Shown here one piece after another: positions 1 through 14,175 of a stretch of DNA of 64,000 nt. The notes beneath the pieces are model-generated. The model was given only the letters and a program-made list of their open reading frames with translations, made no database searches and had not been told where the DNA came from. The DNA lies in assembly GCA_037013495.1 (NCBI GenBank), contig CM072803.1, positions 51,101,627-51,165,626 on the forward strand, written 5' to 3'. The position numbers were made by a program, and so were the translations under genes. Source of the DNA: Hippophae tibetana. Lineage: Eukaryota; Streptophyta; Magnoliopsida; Rosales; Elaeagnaceae. Within the stretch, counting starts at the first letter, position 1, and each line of letters starts with the position of its first letter.

Positions 1-2735
1 AACAAAATTTCAAATTTAAATAGTTTTGCATCATAAGACGTAATAATTTCAGTTAAATATATCATAATTATTAGGAAATAAAACGCGTAGTATTTATTTC
101 GCAAACTTTCTTTTATAATATAGACTTGAGAAAATGATTATGTTTTATTTTCCCCTTATTGATTTTTCTCGATGATCTATGATTATTTTCTTTCCTTTGT
201 AAGTCTTAATTCCTAGCATAGGCAAATTCATGCAAATTATATTACCTCCCTTCCAAATGAAAAATGTTGATGGATAGAGGTTGTTTCAGACATCATTTGT
301 AAACTTTTTGTTACCTAGCTAGAAAAATTGCTATTGTGGATGAGCGTAATATGTAGCATCATATTTCACTAACTCTTACTCTTAGAATGGGTTTGAAACC
401 TAGATTTCTAGGGAGAAAGGGAAAACCAAAGGCAAATTCATTACGATGCCATCCAAAAAAACCACAATAACTGATAAATAAGTTAAGAATATTGATGTCA
501 AAAATGAGTCAAAAATAAGAATTATTGATCTCTTATTTAGAATAATGAACAAAATTTCAAATTTAAATAGTTTTGCATCATAAGACGTAATAATTTCACT
601 TAAATATATCATAATTATTAGGAAATAAAACGCGTAGTATTTATTTCGCAAACTTTCTTTTATAATATAGACATGAGAAAATGATTATGTTTTATTTTTC
701 CCTTATTGATTTTTCCCGATGATCTATGATTATTTTCTTTCCTTTGTAAGTCTTAATTCCTAGCACAGGCAAATTCATGCAAATTATATTACCTCCCTTC
801 CAAATGAAAAATGTTGATGGATAGAGGTTGTTTCACACATCATTTGCAAACTTTTTGTTAGCTAGCTAGAAATATTGCTATTTTGGACGAGCGTAATATG
901 TAGCATTATATTTCAGTAACTCTTTCTCTTAGAATGGGTTTGAAACCTAGATTTCTAGGGAGAAAGGGACAACCAAAGGCAAATTCATTACGATGCCATC
1001 CAAAAAAACCACAATAACTTATAAATAAGTTAAGAATATTGATGTCAAAAATGAGTCGAAAATGAGAATTATTGATCTCTTATTTAGAATAATGAACAAA
1101 ATTTCAAATTTAAATAGTTTTGCATCATAAGACGTAATAATTTCAGTTAAATATATCATAATTATTAGGAAATAAAACGCGTAGTATTTATTTCGCAAAC
1201 TTTCTTTTATAATATAGACTTGAGAAAATGATTATGTTTTATTTTCCCCTTATTGATTTTTCTCGATGATCTATGATTATTTTCTTTCCTTTGTAAGTCT
1301 TAATTCCTAGCATAGGCAAATTCATGCAAATTATATTACCTCCCTTCCAAATGAAAAATGTTGATGGATAGAGGTTGTTTCAGACATCATTTGTAAACTT
1401 TGTGTTACCTAGCTAGAAAAACAGCTATTGTGGATGAGCTTAATATGTAGAATCATATTTCACTAAGTCTTACTCTTTGAATGGGTTTGAAACCTAGATT
1501 TCTAGGGAGAAAGGGAAAACCAAAGGCAAATTCATTACGATGCCATCCAAAAAAACCACAATAACTGATAAATAAGTTAAGAATATTGATGTCAAAAATG
1601 AGTCAAAAATAAGAATTATTGATCTCTTATTTAGAATAATGAACAAAATTTCAAATTTAAATAGTTTTGCATCATAAGACGTAATAATTTCACTTAAATA
1701 TATCATAATTATTAGGAAATAAAACGCGTAGTATTTATTTCGCAAACTTTCTTTTATAATATAGACATGAGAAAATGATTATGTTTTATTTTTCCCTTAT
1801 TGATTTTTCCCGATGATCTATGATTATTTTCTTTCCTTTGTAAGTCTTAATTCCTAGCACAGGCAAATTCATGCAAATTATATTACCTCCCTTCCAAATG
1901 AAAAATGTTGATGGATAGAGGTTGTTTCACACATCATTTGCAAACTTTTTGTTAGCTAGCTAGAAATATTGCTATTTTGGACGAGCGTAATATGTAGCAT
2001 TATATTTCAGTAACTCTTTCTCTTAGAATGGGTTTGAAACCTAGATTTCTAGGGAGAAAGGGACAACCAAAGGCAAATTCATTACGATGCCATCCAAAAA
2101 AACCACAATAACTTATAAATAAGTTAAGAATATTGATGTCAAAAATGAGTCGAAAATGAGAATTATTGATCTCTTATTTAGAATAATGAACAAAATTTCA
2201 AATTTAAATAGTTTTGCATCATAAGACGTAATAATTTCAGTTAAATATATCATAATTATTAGGAAATAAAACGCGTAGTATTTATTTCGCAAACTTTCTT
2301 TTATAATATAGACTTGAGAAAATGATTATGTTTTATTTTCCCCTTATTGATTTTTCTCGATGATCTATGATTATTTTCTTTCCTTTGTAAGTCTTAATTC
2401 CTAGCATAGGCAAATTCATGCAAATTATATTACCTCCCTTCCAAATGAAAAATGTTGATGGATAGAGGTTGTTTCAGACATCATTTGTAAACTTTGTGTT
2501 ACCTAGCTAGAAAAACAGCTATTGTGGATGAGCTTAATATGTAGAATCATATTTCACTAAGTCTTACTCTTTGAATGGGTTTGAAACCTAGATTTCTAGG
2601 GAGAAAGGGACAAGCAAAGGCAAATTCATTATGATGCCATCCAAAAAAACCACAATAACTTATAAATAAGTTAAGAATATTGATGTCAAAAATGAGTCGA
2701 AAATGAGAATTATAGATCTCTTATTTAGAATAATT
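1..2735. repeat. 1094-bp satellite dimers
   Basis: Five monomers alternate between two classes. Monomers 2 (548) and 4 (1642) share GCTATTTTGGACGAGCG and TATATTTCAGTAACTC and look identical over long stretches. Monomers 3 (1095) and 5 (2189) share GTGTTACC, AAAACAGC and TGTAGAATC. Monomer 1 is of the same general class as 3 and 5 but has TTTTTGTTACC and AAAATTGC. The repeating unit is therefore a dimer of 2 x 547 bp. Confidence 0.85.
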
Positions 2736-5468
2736 AACAAAATTTCAAATTTAAATAGTTTTGCATCATAAGACGTAATAATTTCACTTAAATATATCAT
2801 AATTATTAGGAAATAAAAAGCGTAGTATTTATTTCGCCAACTTTCTTTTATGTTATAGATATGAGAAAATGATTATGTTTTATTTTCCCCTTATTTATTT
2901 TTCCTCATGATCTATGATTATTTTCTTTCCTTTCTAAGTCTTAATTCCTAGCATAGGCAAATTCATGCAAATTACATTACCTCCCTTCCAAATGAAAAAT
3001 GTTGATGGATAGAGGTGTTTTAGACATCATTTGTAAACTTTTTATTACCTAGCTAGAAAAATTGCTATTGTGGATGAGTGTAATATGTAGCATCATATTT
3101 CACTAACTGTTACTCTTAGAATGGGTTTGAAACCTAGATTTCTAGGGAGAAAGGGACAACCAAAGGGAAATTCATTACGATGCCATCCAAAAAAACCACA
3201 ATAACTTATAAATAAGTTAAGAATATTGATGTCAAAAAAGAGTCGAAAATGAGAATTATTGATCTCTTATTTAGAATAATGAACAAAATTTCAAATTTAA
3301 ATAGTTTTGCATCATAAGACGTAATAATTTCACTTAAATATATCATAATTATTAGGGAATAAAACGCGTAGTATTTATTTTGCCAACTTTCTTTTATAAT
3401 ATAGACATGAGAAAATGATTATGTTTTATTTTTCCTTTATTTTTTTTCTCGATGATCTATGATTATTTTCTTTCCTTTGTAAGTCTTAATTCCTAGCGCA
3501 GGCAAATTCATGCAAATTATATTACCTCCCTTCCAAATGAAAAATGTTGATGGATAGAGGTTGTTTCACACATCATTTGCAAACTTTTTGTTAGCTAACT
3601 AGAAATATTGCTATTGTGGATGAGCGTAATATGTAGCATTATATTTCACTAACTCTTTCTCTTAGAATGGGTTTGAAACCTAGATTTCTAGGGAGAAAGG
3701 GACAACCAAAAGCAAATTCCTTATGATCTCATCCAAAACAACCACAATAACTTATAAATAAGTTAAGAATATTGATGTCAAAAATGAGTCGAAAATGAGA
3801 ATTATTGATCTCTTATTTAGAATAATGAACAAAATTTCAAATTTAAATAGTTTTGCATTATAAGACGTAATAATTTCACTTAAATATATCAGAATTATTA
3901 GGAAATAAAATGCGTAGTATTTTTTTCGCCAACTTTCTTTTATAATATAGACTTGAGAAAATGATTATGTTTTATTTTTCCCTTATTGATTTTTCTCGAT
4001 GATCTATGATTATTTTCATTCCTTTGTAAGTCTTAATTCCTAGCACAGGCAAATTCATGCAAATTATATTACCTCCCTTCCAAATGAAAAATGTTGATGG
4101 ATAGAGGTTGTTTCACACATCATTTGCAAACTTTTTGTTAGCTAGCTAGAAATATTGCTATTGTGGATGAGCATAATATGTAGCATTATATTTCACTAAC
4201 TCTTTCTCTTAGAATGGGTTTGAAACCTAGGTTTCTAGGGAGAAAGGGACAACCAAAGGCAAATTCATTATGATCTCATCCAAAACAACCACAATAACTT
4301 ATAAATAAGTTAAGAATATTGATGTCAAAAATGAGTCGAAAATGAGAATTATTGATCTCTTATTTAGAATAATGAACAAAATTTCAAATTTAAATAGTTT
4401 TGCATCATAAGACGTAATAATTTCGGTTAAATATATCATAATTATTAGGAAATAAAACGCGTAGTATTTATATCGCCAACTTTCTTTTATAATATAGATA
4501 TGAGAAAATGATTATGTTTTATTTTCCCCTTATTGATTTTTCCTCATGATCTATGATTATTTTCTTTCCTTTGTAAGTCCTAATTCCCCGCATAGGCAAA
4601 TTCATGCAAATTATATTACCTCCCTTCAAAATGGAAAAAGTTGATGGATATAGGTTTTTTTAGACATCATTTGTAAACTTCTTGTTACATAGCTAGAAAA
4701 ATTGCTATTGTGGATGAGCGTAATATGTAGCATTATATTTCACTAACTCTTTCTCTTAGAATGGGTTTGAAACCTAGATTTCTAGGGATAAAGGGACAAC
4801 CAAAGGCAAATTCATTACGATGCCATCCAAAAAAACCACAATAACTTATAAATAAGTTAAGAATATTGATGTCAAAAATGAGTCGAAAATGAGAATTATT
4901 GATCTCTTATTTAGAATAATGAACAAAATTTCAAATTTAAATAGTTTTGCATCATAAAACGTAATAATTTCACTTAAATATATCATAATTATTAGGAAAT
5001 GAAATGCGTAGTATTTATTTCACCAACTTTCTTTTGAAATATAGACATGAGAAAATGATTAAGTTTTATTTTCCCCTTATTGATTTTTCTCGATGATCTA
5101 TGATTATTTTCTTTCCTTTGTAAGTCTTAATTCCTAGCATAGGCAAATTCATGCAAATTATATTACCTCCCTTCCAAATGAAAAATGTTGATGGATAGAG
5201 GTTGTTTCAGACATCATTTGTAAACTTTTTGTTACCTAGCTAGAAAAATTGCTATTGTGGATGAGCGTAATATGTAGCATCATATTTCACTAACTCTTAC
5301 TCTTAGAATGGGTTTGAAACCTAGATTTCTAGGGAGAAAGGGAAAACCAAAGGCAAATTCATTACGATGCCATCCAAAAAAACCACAATAACTGATAAAT
5401 AAGTTAAGAATATTGATGTCAAAAATGAGTCAAAAATAAGAATTATTGATCTCTTATTTAGAATAATG
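2736..5468. repeat. Satellite segment, mixed monomer classes (monomers 6-10)
   Basis: Five monomers of different classes. Monomer 6 (2736) has GAGGTGTTTTAGAC, which is 1 bp short, and AACTGTTACTC. Monomer 7 (3282) has a compressed T-run in place of TTATTGATTT, also 1 bp short. Monomer 8 (3828) has TATGATCTCATCC and AGGTTTCTAGG. Monomer 9 (4375) has TATATCGCC and CCCCGCATAGG. The same order of classes (6-7-8, later 9) returns at 28591-32964 beyond the retroelement, so this is an older higher-order unit shared by both arms. Confidence 0.75.
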
Positions 5469-8400
5469 AACAAAATTTCAAATTTAAATAGTTTTGCATC
5501 ATAAGACGTAATAATTGCACTTAAATATATCATAATTATTAGGAAATAAAACGCGTAGTATTTATTTCCCAAACTTTCTTTTATAATATAGACATAAGAA
5601 AATGATTATGTTTTATTTTTCCCTTATTGATTTTTCCCGATGATCTTTGATTATTTTCTTTCCTTTGTAAGTCTTAATTCCTAGCACAGGAAAATTCATG
5701 CAAATTATATTACCTCCCTTCCAAATGAAAAATGTTGATGGATAGAGGTTGTTTCACACATCATTTGCAAACTTTTTGTTAGCTAGCTAGAAATATTGCT
5801 ATTTTGGACGAGCGTAATATGTAGCATTATATTTCAGTAACTCTTTCTCTTAGAATGGGTTTGAAACCTAGATTTCTAGGGAGAAAGGGACAACCAAAGG
5901 CAAATTCATTACGATGCCATCCAAAAAAACCACAATAACTGATAAATAAGTTAAGAATATTGATGTCAAAAATGAGTCAAAAATAAGAATTATTGATCTC
6001 TTATTTAGAATAATGAACAAAATTTCAAATTTAAATAGTTTTGCATCATAAGACGTAATAATTGCACTTAAATATATCATAATTATTAGGAAATAAAACG
6101 CGTAGTATTTATTTCGCAAACTTTCTTTTATAATATAGACATGAGAAAATGATTATGTTTTATTTTTCCCGATGATCTATGATTATTTTCTTTCCTTTGT
6201 AAGTCTTAATTCCTAGCACAGGCAAATTCATGCAAATTATATTACCTCCCTTCCAAATGAAAAATGTTGATGGATTGAGGTTGTTTCACACATCATTTGC
6301 AAACTTTTTGTTAGCTAGCTAGAAATATTGCTATTGTGGATGAGCATAATATGTAGCAGTATATTTCACTAACTCTTTCTCTTAGAATGGGTTTGAAACC
6401 TAGGTTTCTAGGGAGAAAGAGACAACCAAAGGCAAATTCATTATGATCTCATCCAAAACAACCACAATAACTTATAAATAAGTTAAGAATATTGATGTCA
6501 AAAATGAGTCGAAAATAAGAATTATTGATCTCTTATTTAGAATAATGAACAAAATTTCAAATTTAAATAGTTTTGCATCATAAGACGTAATAATTTCACT
6601 TAAATATATCATAATTATTAGGAAATAAAACGCGTAGTGTTTATTTCGCAAACTTTCTTTTATAATATAGACATGAGAAAATGATTATGTTTTATTTTTC
6701 CCTTATTGATTTTTCCCGATGATCTATGATTATTTTCTTTCCTTTGTAAGTCTTAATTCCTAGCACAGGCAAATTCATGCAAATTATATTACCTCCCTTC
6801 CAAATGAAAAATGTTGATGGATAGAGGTTGTTTCACACATCATTTGCAAACTTTTTGTTAGCTAGCTAGAAATATTGCTATTTTGGACGAGCGTAATATG
6901 TAGCATTATATTTCAGTAACTCTTTCTCTTAGAATGGGTTTGAAACCTATATTTCTAGGGAGAAAGGGAAAACCAAAGGCAAATTCATTACGATGCCATC
7001 CAAAAAAACCACAATAACTGATAAATAAGTTAAGAATATTGATGTCAAAAATGAGTCAAAAATAAGAATTATTGATCTCTTATTTAGAATAATGAACAAA
7101 ATTTCAAATTTAAATAGTTTTGCATCATAAGACGTAATAATTTCACTTAAATATATCATAATTATTAGGAAATAAAACGCGTAGTATTTATTTCGCAAAC
7201 TTTCTTTTATAATATAGACATGAGAAAATGATTATGTTTTATTTTTCCCTTATTGATTTTTCCCGATGATCTATGATTATTTTCTTTCCTTTGTAAGTCT
7301 TAATTCCTAGCACAGGCAAATTCATGCAAATTATATTACCTCCCTTCCAAATGAAAAATGTTGATGGATAGAGGTTGTTTCACACATCATTTGCAAACTT
7401 TTTGTTAGCTAGCTAGAAATATTGCTATTTCGGACGAGCGTAATATGTAGCATCATATTTCACTAACTCTTTCTCTTAGAATGGGTTTGAAACCTAGATT
7501 TCTAGGGAGAAAGGGACAACCAAAGGCAAATTCATTACGATGCCATCCAAAAAAACCACAATAACTTATAAATAAGTTAAGAATATTGATGTCAAAAATG
7601 AGTCGAAAATGAGAATTATTGATCTCTTATTTAGAATAATGAACAAAATTTCAAATTTAAATAGTTTTGCATCATAAGACGTAATAATTTCAGTTAAATA
7701 TATCATAATTATTAGGAAATAAAACGCGTAGTATTTATTTCGCAAACTTTCTTTTATAATATAGACTTGAGAAAATGATTATGTTTTATTTTCCCCTTAT
7801 TGATTTTTCTCGATGATCTATGATTATTTTCTTTCCTTTGTAAGTCTTAATTCCTAGCATAGGCAAATTCATGCAAATTATATTACCTCCCTTCCAAATG
7901 AAAAATGTTGATGGATAGAGGGTGTTTCAGACATCATTTGTAAACTTTGTGTTACCTAGCTAGAAAAACAGCTATTGTGGATGAGCTTAATATGTAGCAT
8001 CATATTTCACGAACTCTTACTCTTTGAATGGGTTTGAAACCTAGATTTCTAGGGAGAAAGGGACAACCAAAGGCAAATTCATTAAGATGCCATCCAAAAA
8101 AACCACAATAACTTATAAATAAGTTAAGAATATTGATGTCAAAAATGAGTCGAAAATGAGAATTATAGATCTCTTATTTAGAATAATTAACAAAATTTCA
8201 AATTTAAATAGTTTTGCATCATATGACGTAATAATTTCAGTTAAATATATCATAATTATTAGGAAATAAAACGCGTAGTATTTATTTCGCCAACTTTCTT
8301 TTATATTATAGATATGAGAAAATGATTATGTTTTATTTTCCGCTTATTGATTTTTCCTCATGATCTATGATTATTTTCTTTCCTTTGTAAGTCTTAATTC

Positions 8401-11400
8401 CTAGCATAGGCAAATTCATGCAAATTATAGTACCTCCCTTCCAAATGAAAAATGTTGATGGATAGAGGTTGTTTCAGACATAATTTGTAAACTTTTTGTT
8501 ACCTAGCTAGAAAAATTGCTATTGTGGATGAGCGTAATATGTAGCATCATATTTCACTAACTCTTACTCTTAGAATGGGTTTGAAACCTTGATTTCTAGG
8601 GAGAAAGGGACAACCAAAGGCAAATTCATTACGATGCCATCCAAAAAAACCACAATAACTTATAAATAAGTTAAGAATATTGATGTCAAAAATGAGTCGA
8701 AAATGAGAATTATTGATCTCTTATTTAGAATAATGAACAAAATTTCAAATTTAAATAGTTTTGCATCATATGACGTAATAATTTAAGTTAAATATATCAT
8801 AATTATTAGGAAATAAAACGCGTAGTATTTATTTCACCAACTTTCTTTTGAAATATAGACATGAGAAAATGATTATGTTTTATTTTCCCCTTATTGATTT
8901 TTCTCGATGATCTATGATTATTTTCTTTCCTTTGTAAGTCTTAATTCCTAGCATAGGCAAATTCATGCAAATTATAGTACCTCCCTTCCAAATGAAAAAT
9001 GTTGATGGATAGAGGTTGTTTCAGACATAATTTGTAAACTTTTTGTTACCTAGCTAGAAAAATTGCTATTGTGGATGAGCGTAATATGTAGCATCATATT
9101 TCACTAACTCTTACTCTTAGAATGGGTTTGAAACCTAGATTTCTAGGGAGAAAGGGACAACCAAAGGCAAATTAATTACGATGCCATCCAAAAAAACCAC
9201 AATAACTGATAAATAAGTTAAGAATATTGATGTCAAAAATGAGTCAAAAATAAGAATTATTGATCTCTTATTTAGAATAATGAACAAAATTTCAAATTTA
9301 AATAGTTTTGCATCATAAGACGTAATAATTGCACTTAAATATATCATAATTATTAGGAAATAAAACGCGTAGTATTTATTTCCCAAACTTTCTTTTATAA
9401 TATAGACATGAGAAAATGATTATGTTTTATTTTTCCCTTATTGATTTTTCCCGATGATCTTTGATTATTTTCTTTCCTTTGTAAGTCTTAATTCCTAGCA
9501 CAGGAAAATTCATGCAAATTATATTACCTCCCTTCCAAATGAAAAATGTTGATGGATAGAGGTTGTTTCACACATCATTTGCAAACTTTTTGTTAGCTAG
9601 CTAGAAATATTGCTATTTTGGACGAGCGTAATATGTAGCATTATATTTCAGTAACTCTTTCTCTTAGAATGGGTTTGAAACCTAGATTTCTAGGGAGAAA
9701 GGGACAACCAAAGGCAAATTCATTACGATGCCATCCAAAAAAACCACAATAACTGATAAATAAGTTAAGAATATTGATGTCAAAAATGAGTCAAAAATAA
9801 GAATTATTGATCTCTTATTTAGAATAATGAACAAAATTTCAAATTTAAATAGTTTTGCATCATAAGACGTAATAATTGCACTTAAATATATCATAATTAT
9901 TAGGAAATAAAACGCGTAGTATTTATTTCGCAAACTTTCTTTTATAATATAGACATGAGAAAATGATTATGTTTTATTTTTCCCGATGATCTATGATTAT
10001 TTTCTTTCCTTTGTAAGTCTTAATTCCTAGCACAGGCAAATTCATGCAAATTATATTACCTCCCTTCCAAATGAAAAATGTTGATGGATTGAGGTTGTTT
10101 CACACATCATTTGCAAACTTTTTGTTAGCTAGCTAGAAATATTGCTATTGTGGATGAGCATAATATGTAGCAGTATATTTCACTAACTCTTTCTCTTAGA
10201 ATGGGTTTGAAACCTAGGTTTCTAGGGAGAAAGAGACAACCAAAGGCAAATTCATTATGATCTCATCCAAAACAACCACAATAACTTATAAATAAGTTAA
10301 GAATATTGATGTCAAAAATGAGTCGAAAATAAGAATTATTGATCTCTTATTTAGAATAATGAACAAAATTTCAAATTTAAATAGTTTTGCATCATAAGAC
10401 GTAATAATTTCACTTAAATATATCATAATTATTAGGAAATAAAACGCGTAGTGTTTATTTCGCAAACTTTCTTTTATAATATAGACATGAGAAAATGATT
10501 ATGTTTTATTTTTCCCTTATTGATTTTTCCCGATGATCTATGATTATTTTCTTTCCTTTGTAAGTCTTAATTCCTAGCACAGGCAAATTCATGCAAATTA
10601 TATTACCTCCCTTCCAAATGAAAAATGTTGATGGATAGAGGTTGTTTCACACATCATTTGCAAACTTTTTGTTAGCTAGCTAGAAATATTGCTATTTTGG
10701 ACGAGCGTAATATGTAGCATTATATTTCAGTAACTCTTTCTCTTAGAATGGGTTTGAAACCTATATTTCTAGGGAGAAAGGGAAAACCAAAGGCAAACTC
10801 ATTACGATGCCATCCAAAAAAACCACAATAACTGATAAATAAGTTAAGAATATTGATGTCAAAAATGGGTCAAAAATAAGAATTATTGATCTCTTATTTA
10901 GAATAATGAACAAAATTTCAAATTTAAATAGTTTTGCATCATAAGACGTAATAATATCACTTAAATATATCATAATTATTAGGAAATAAAACGCGTAGTA
11001 TTTATTTCGCAAACTTTCTTTTATAATATAGACATGAGAAAATGATTATGTTTTATTTTTCCCTTATTGATTTTTCCCGATGATCTATGATTATTTTCTT
11101 TCCTTTGTAAGTCTTAATTCCTAGCACAGGCAAATTCATGCAAATTATATTACCTCCCTTCCAAATGAAAAATGTTGATGGATAGAGGTTGTTTCACACA
11201 TCATTTGCAAACTTTTTGTTAGCTAGCTAGAAATATTGCTATTTCGGACGAGCGTAATATGTAGCATCATATTTCACTAACTCTTTCTCTTAGAATGGGT
11301 TTGAAACCTAGATTTCTAGGGAGAAAGGGACAACCAAAGGCAAATTCATTACGATGCCATCCAAAAAAACCACAATAACTTATAAATAAGTTAAGAATAT

Positions 11401-14175
11401 TGATGTCAAAAATGAGTCGAAAATGAGAATTATTGATCTCTTATTTAGAATAATGAACAAAATTTCAAATTTAAATAGTTTTGCATCATAAGACGTAATA
11501 ATTTCAGTTAAATATATCATAATTATTAGGAAATAAAACGCGTAGTATTTATTTCGCAAACTTTCTTTTATAATATAGACTTGAGAAAATGATTATGTTT
11601 TATTTTCCCCTTATTGATTTTTCTCGATGATCTATGATTATTTTCTTTCCTTTGTAAGTCTTAATTCCTAGCATAGGCAAATTCATGCAAATTATATTAC
11701 CTCCCTTCCAAATGAAAAATGTTGATGGATAGAGGGTGTTTCAGACATCATTTGTAAACTTTGTGTTACCTAGCTAGAAAAACAGCTATTGTGGATGAGC
11801 TTAATATGTAGCATCATATTTCACGAACTCTTACTCTTTGAATGGGTTTGAAACCTAGATTTCTAGGGAGAAAGGGACAACCAAAGGCAAATTCATTACG
11901 ATGCCATCCAAAAAAACCACAATAACTTATAAATAAGTTAAGAATATTGATGTCAAAAATGAGTCGAAAATGAGAATTATTGATCTCTTATTTAGAATAA
12001 TGAACAAAATTTCAAATTTAAATAGTTTTGCATCATATGACGTAATAATTTAAGTTAAATATATCATAATTATTACGAAATAAAACGCGTAGTATTTATT
12101 TCACCAACTTTCTTTTGAAATATAGACATGAGAAAATGATTATGTTTTATTTTCCCCTTATTGATTTTTCTCGATGATCTATGATTATTTTCTTTCCTTT
12201 GTAAGTCTTAATTCCTAGCATAGGCAAATTCATGCAAATTATAGTACCTCCCTTCCAAATGAAAAATGTTGATGGATAGAGGTTGTTTCAGACATAATTT
12301 GTAAACTTTTTGTTACCTAGCTAGAAAAATTGCTATTGTGGATGAGCGTAATATGTAGCATCATATTTCACTAACTCTTACTCTTAGAATGGGTTTGAAA
12401 CCTAGATTTCTAGGGAGAAAGGGACAACCAAAGGCAAATTCATTACGATGCCATCCAAAAAAACCACAATAACTGATAAATAAGTTAAGAATATTGATGT
12501 CAAAAATGAGTCAAAAATAAGAATTATTGATCTCTTATTTAGAATAATGAACAAAATTTCAAATTTAAATAGTTTTGCATCATAAGACGTAATAATTGCA
12601 CTTAAATATATCATAATTATTAGGAAATAAAACGCGTAGTATTTATTTCGCAAACTTTCTTTTATAATATAGACATGAGAAAATGATTATGTTTTATTTT
12701 TCCCTTATTGATTTTTCCCGATGATCTTTGATTATTTTCTTTCCTTTGTAAGTCTTAATTCCTAGCACAGGAAAATTCATGCAAATTATATTACCTCCCT
12801 TCCAAATGAAAAATGTTGATGGATAGAGGTTGTTTCACACATCATTTGCAAACTTTTTGTTAGCTAGCTAGAAATATTGCTATTTTGGACGAGCGTAATA
12901 TGTAGCATCATATTTCTGTAACTCTTTCTCTTAGAATGGGTTTGAAACCTAGATTGCTAGGGAGAAAGGGACAACCAAAGGCAAATTCATTACGATGCCA
13001 TCCAAAAAAACCACAATAACTGATAAATAAGTTAAGAATATTGATGTCAAAAATGAGTCAAAAATAAGAATTATTGATCTCTTATTTAGAATAATGAACA
13101 AAATTTCAAATTTAAATAGTTTTGCATCATAAGACGTAATAATTGCACTTAAATATATCATAATTATTAGGAAATAAAACGTGTAGTATTTATTTCGCAA
13201 ACTTTCTTTTATAATATAGACATGAGAAAATGATTATGTTTTATTTTTCCCTTATTGATTTTTCCCGATGATCTTTGATTATTTTCTTTCCTTTGTAAGT
13301 CTTAATTCCTAGCACAGGAAAATTCATGCAAATTATATTACCTCCCTTCCAAATGAAAAATGTTGATGGATAGAGGTTGTTTCACACATCATTTGCAAAC
13401 TTTTTGTTAGCTAGCTAGAAATATTGCTATTTTGGACGAGCGTAATATGTAGCATTATATTTCAGTAACTCTTTCTCTTAGAATGGGTTTGAAACCTAGA
13501 TTGCTAGGGAGAAAGGGACAACCAAAGGCAAATTCATTACGATGCCATCCAAAAAAACCACAATAACTGATAAATAAGTTAAGAATATTGATGTCAAAAA
13601 TGAGTCAAAAATAAGAATTATTGATCTCTTATTTAGAATAATGAACAAAATTTCAAATTTAAATAGTTTTGCATCATAAGACGTAATAATTGCACTTAAA
13701 TATATCATAATTATTAGGAAATAAAACGCGTAGTATTTATTTCGCAAACTTTCTTTTATAATATAGACATGAGAAAATGATTATGTTTTATTTTTCCCGA
13801 TGATCTATGATTATTTTCTTTCCTTTGTAAGTCTTAATTCCTAGCACAGGCAAATTCATGCAAATTATATTACCTCCCTTCCAAATGAAAAATGTTGATG
13901 GATAGAGGTTGTTTCACACATCATTTGCAAACTTTTTGTTAGCTAGCTAGAAATATTGCTATTGTGGATGAGCATAATATGTAGCAGTATATTTCACTAA
14001 CTCTTTCTCTTAGAATGGGTTTGAAACCTAGGTTTCTAGGGAGAAAGAGACAACCAAAGGCAAATTCATTATGATCTCATCCAAAACAACCACAATAACT
14101 TATAAATAAGTTAAGAATATTGATGTCAAAAATGAGTCGAAAATAAGAATTATTGATCTCTTATTTAGAATAATG
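5469..14175. repeat. 3814-bp seven-monomer HOR with 15-bp deletion marker
   Basis: The same 15-bp deletion (loss of one of two flanking TTTTTCCC-type copies) occurs at 6161, 9975 and 13789, exactly 3814 bp apart each time (7 x 547 - 15). Other class markers, such as GCTTTGG-less GTAGCAGTAT, GAGGGTGTTTC and TATTTCGGACGAG, recur at the same offset in the first two copies. In the second interval the monomer equivalent to 8189 is missing and the one at 12550 is followed by an extra near-copy at 13097. One loss and one gain therefore restore the same spacing. Confidence 0.85.
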
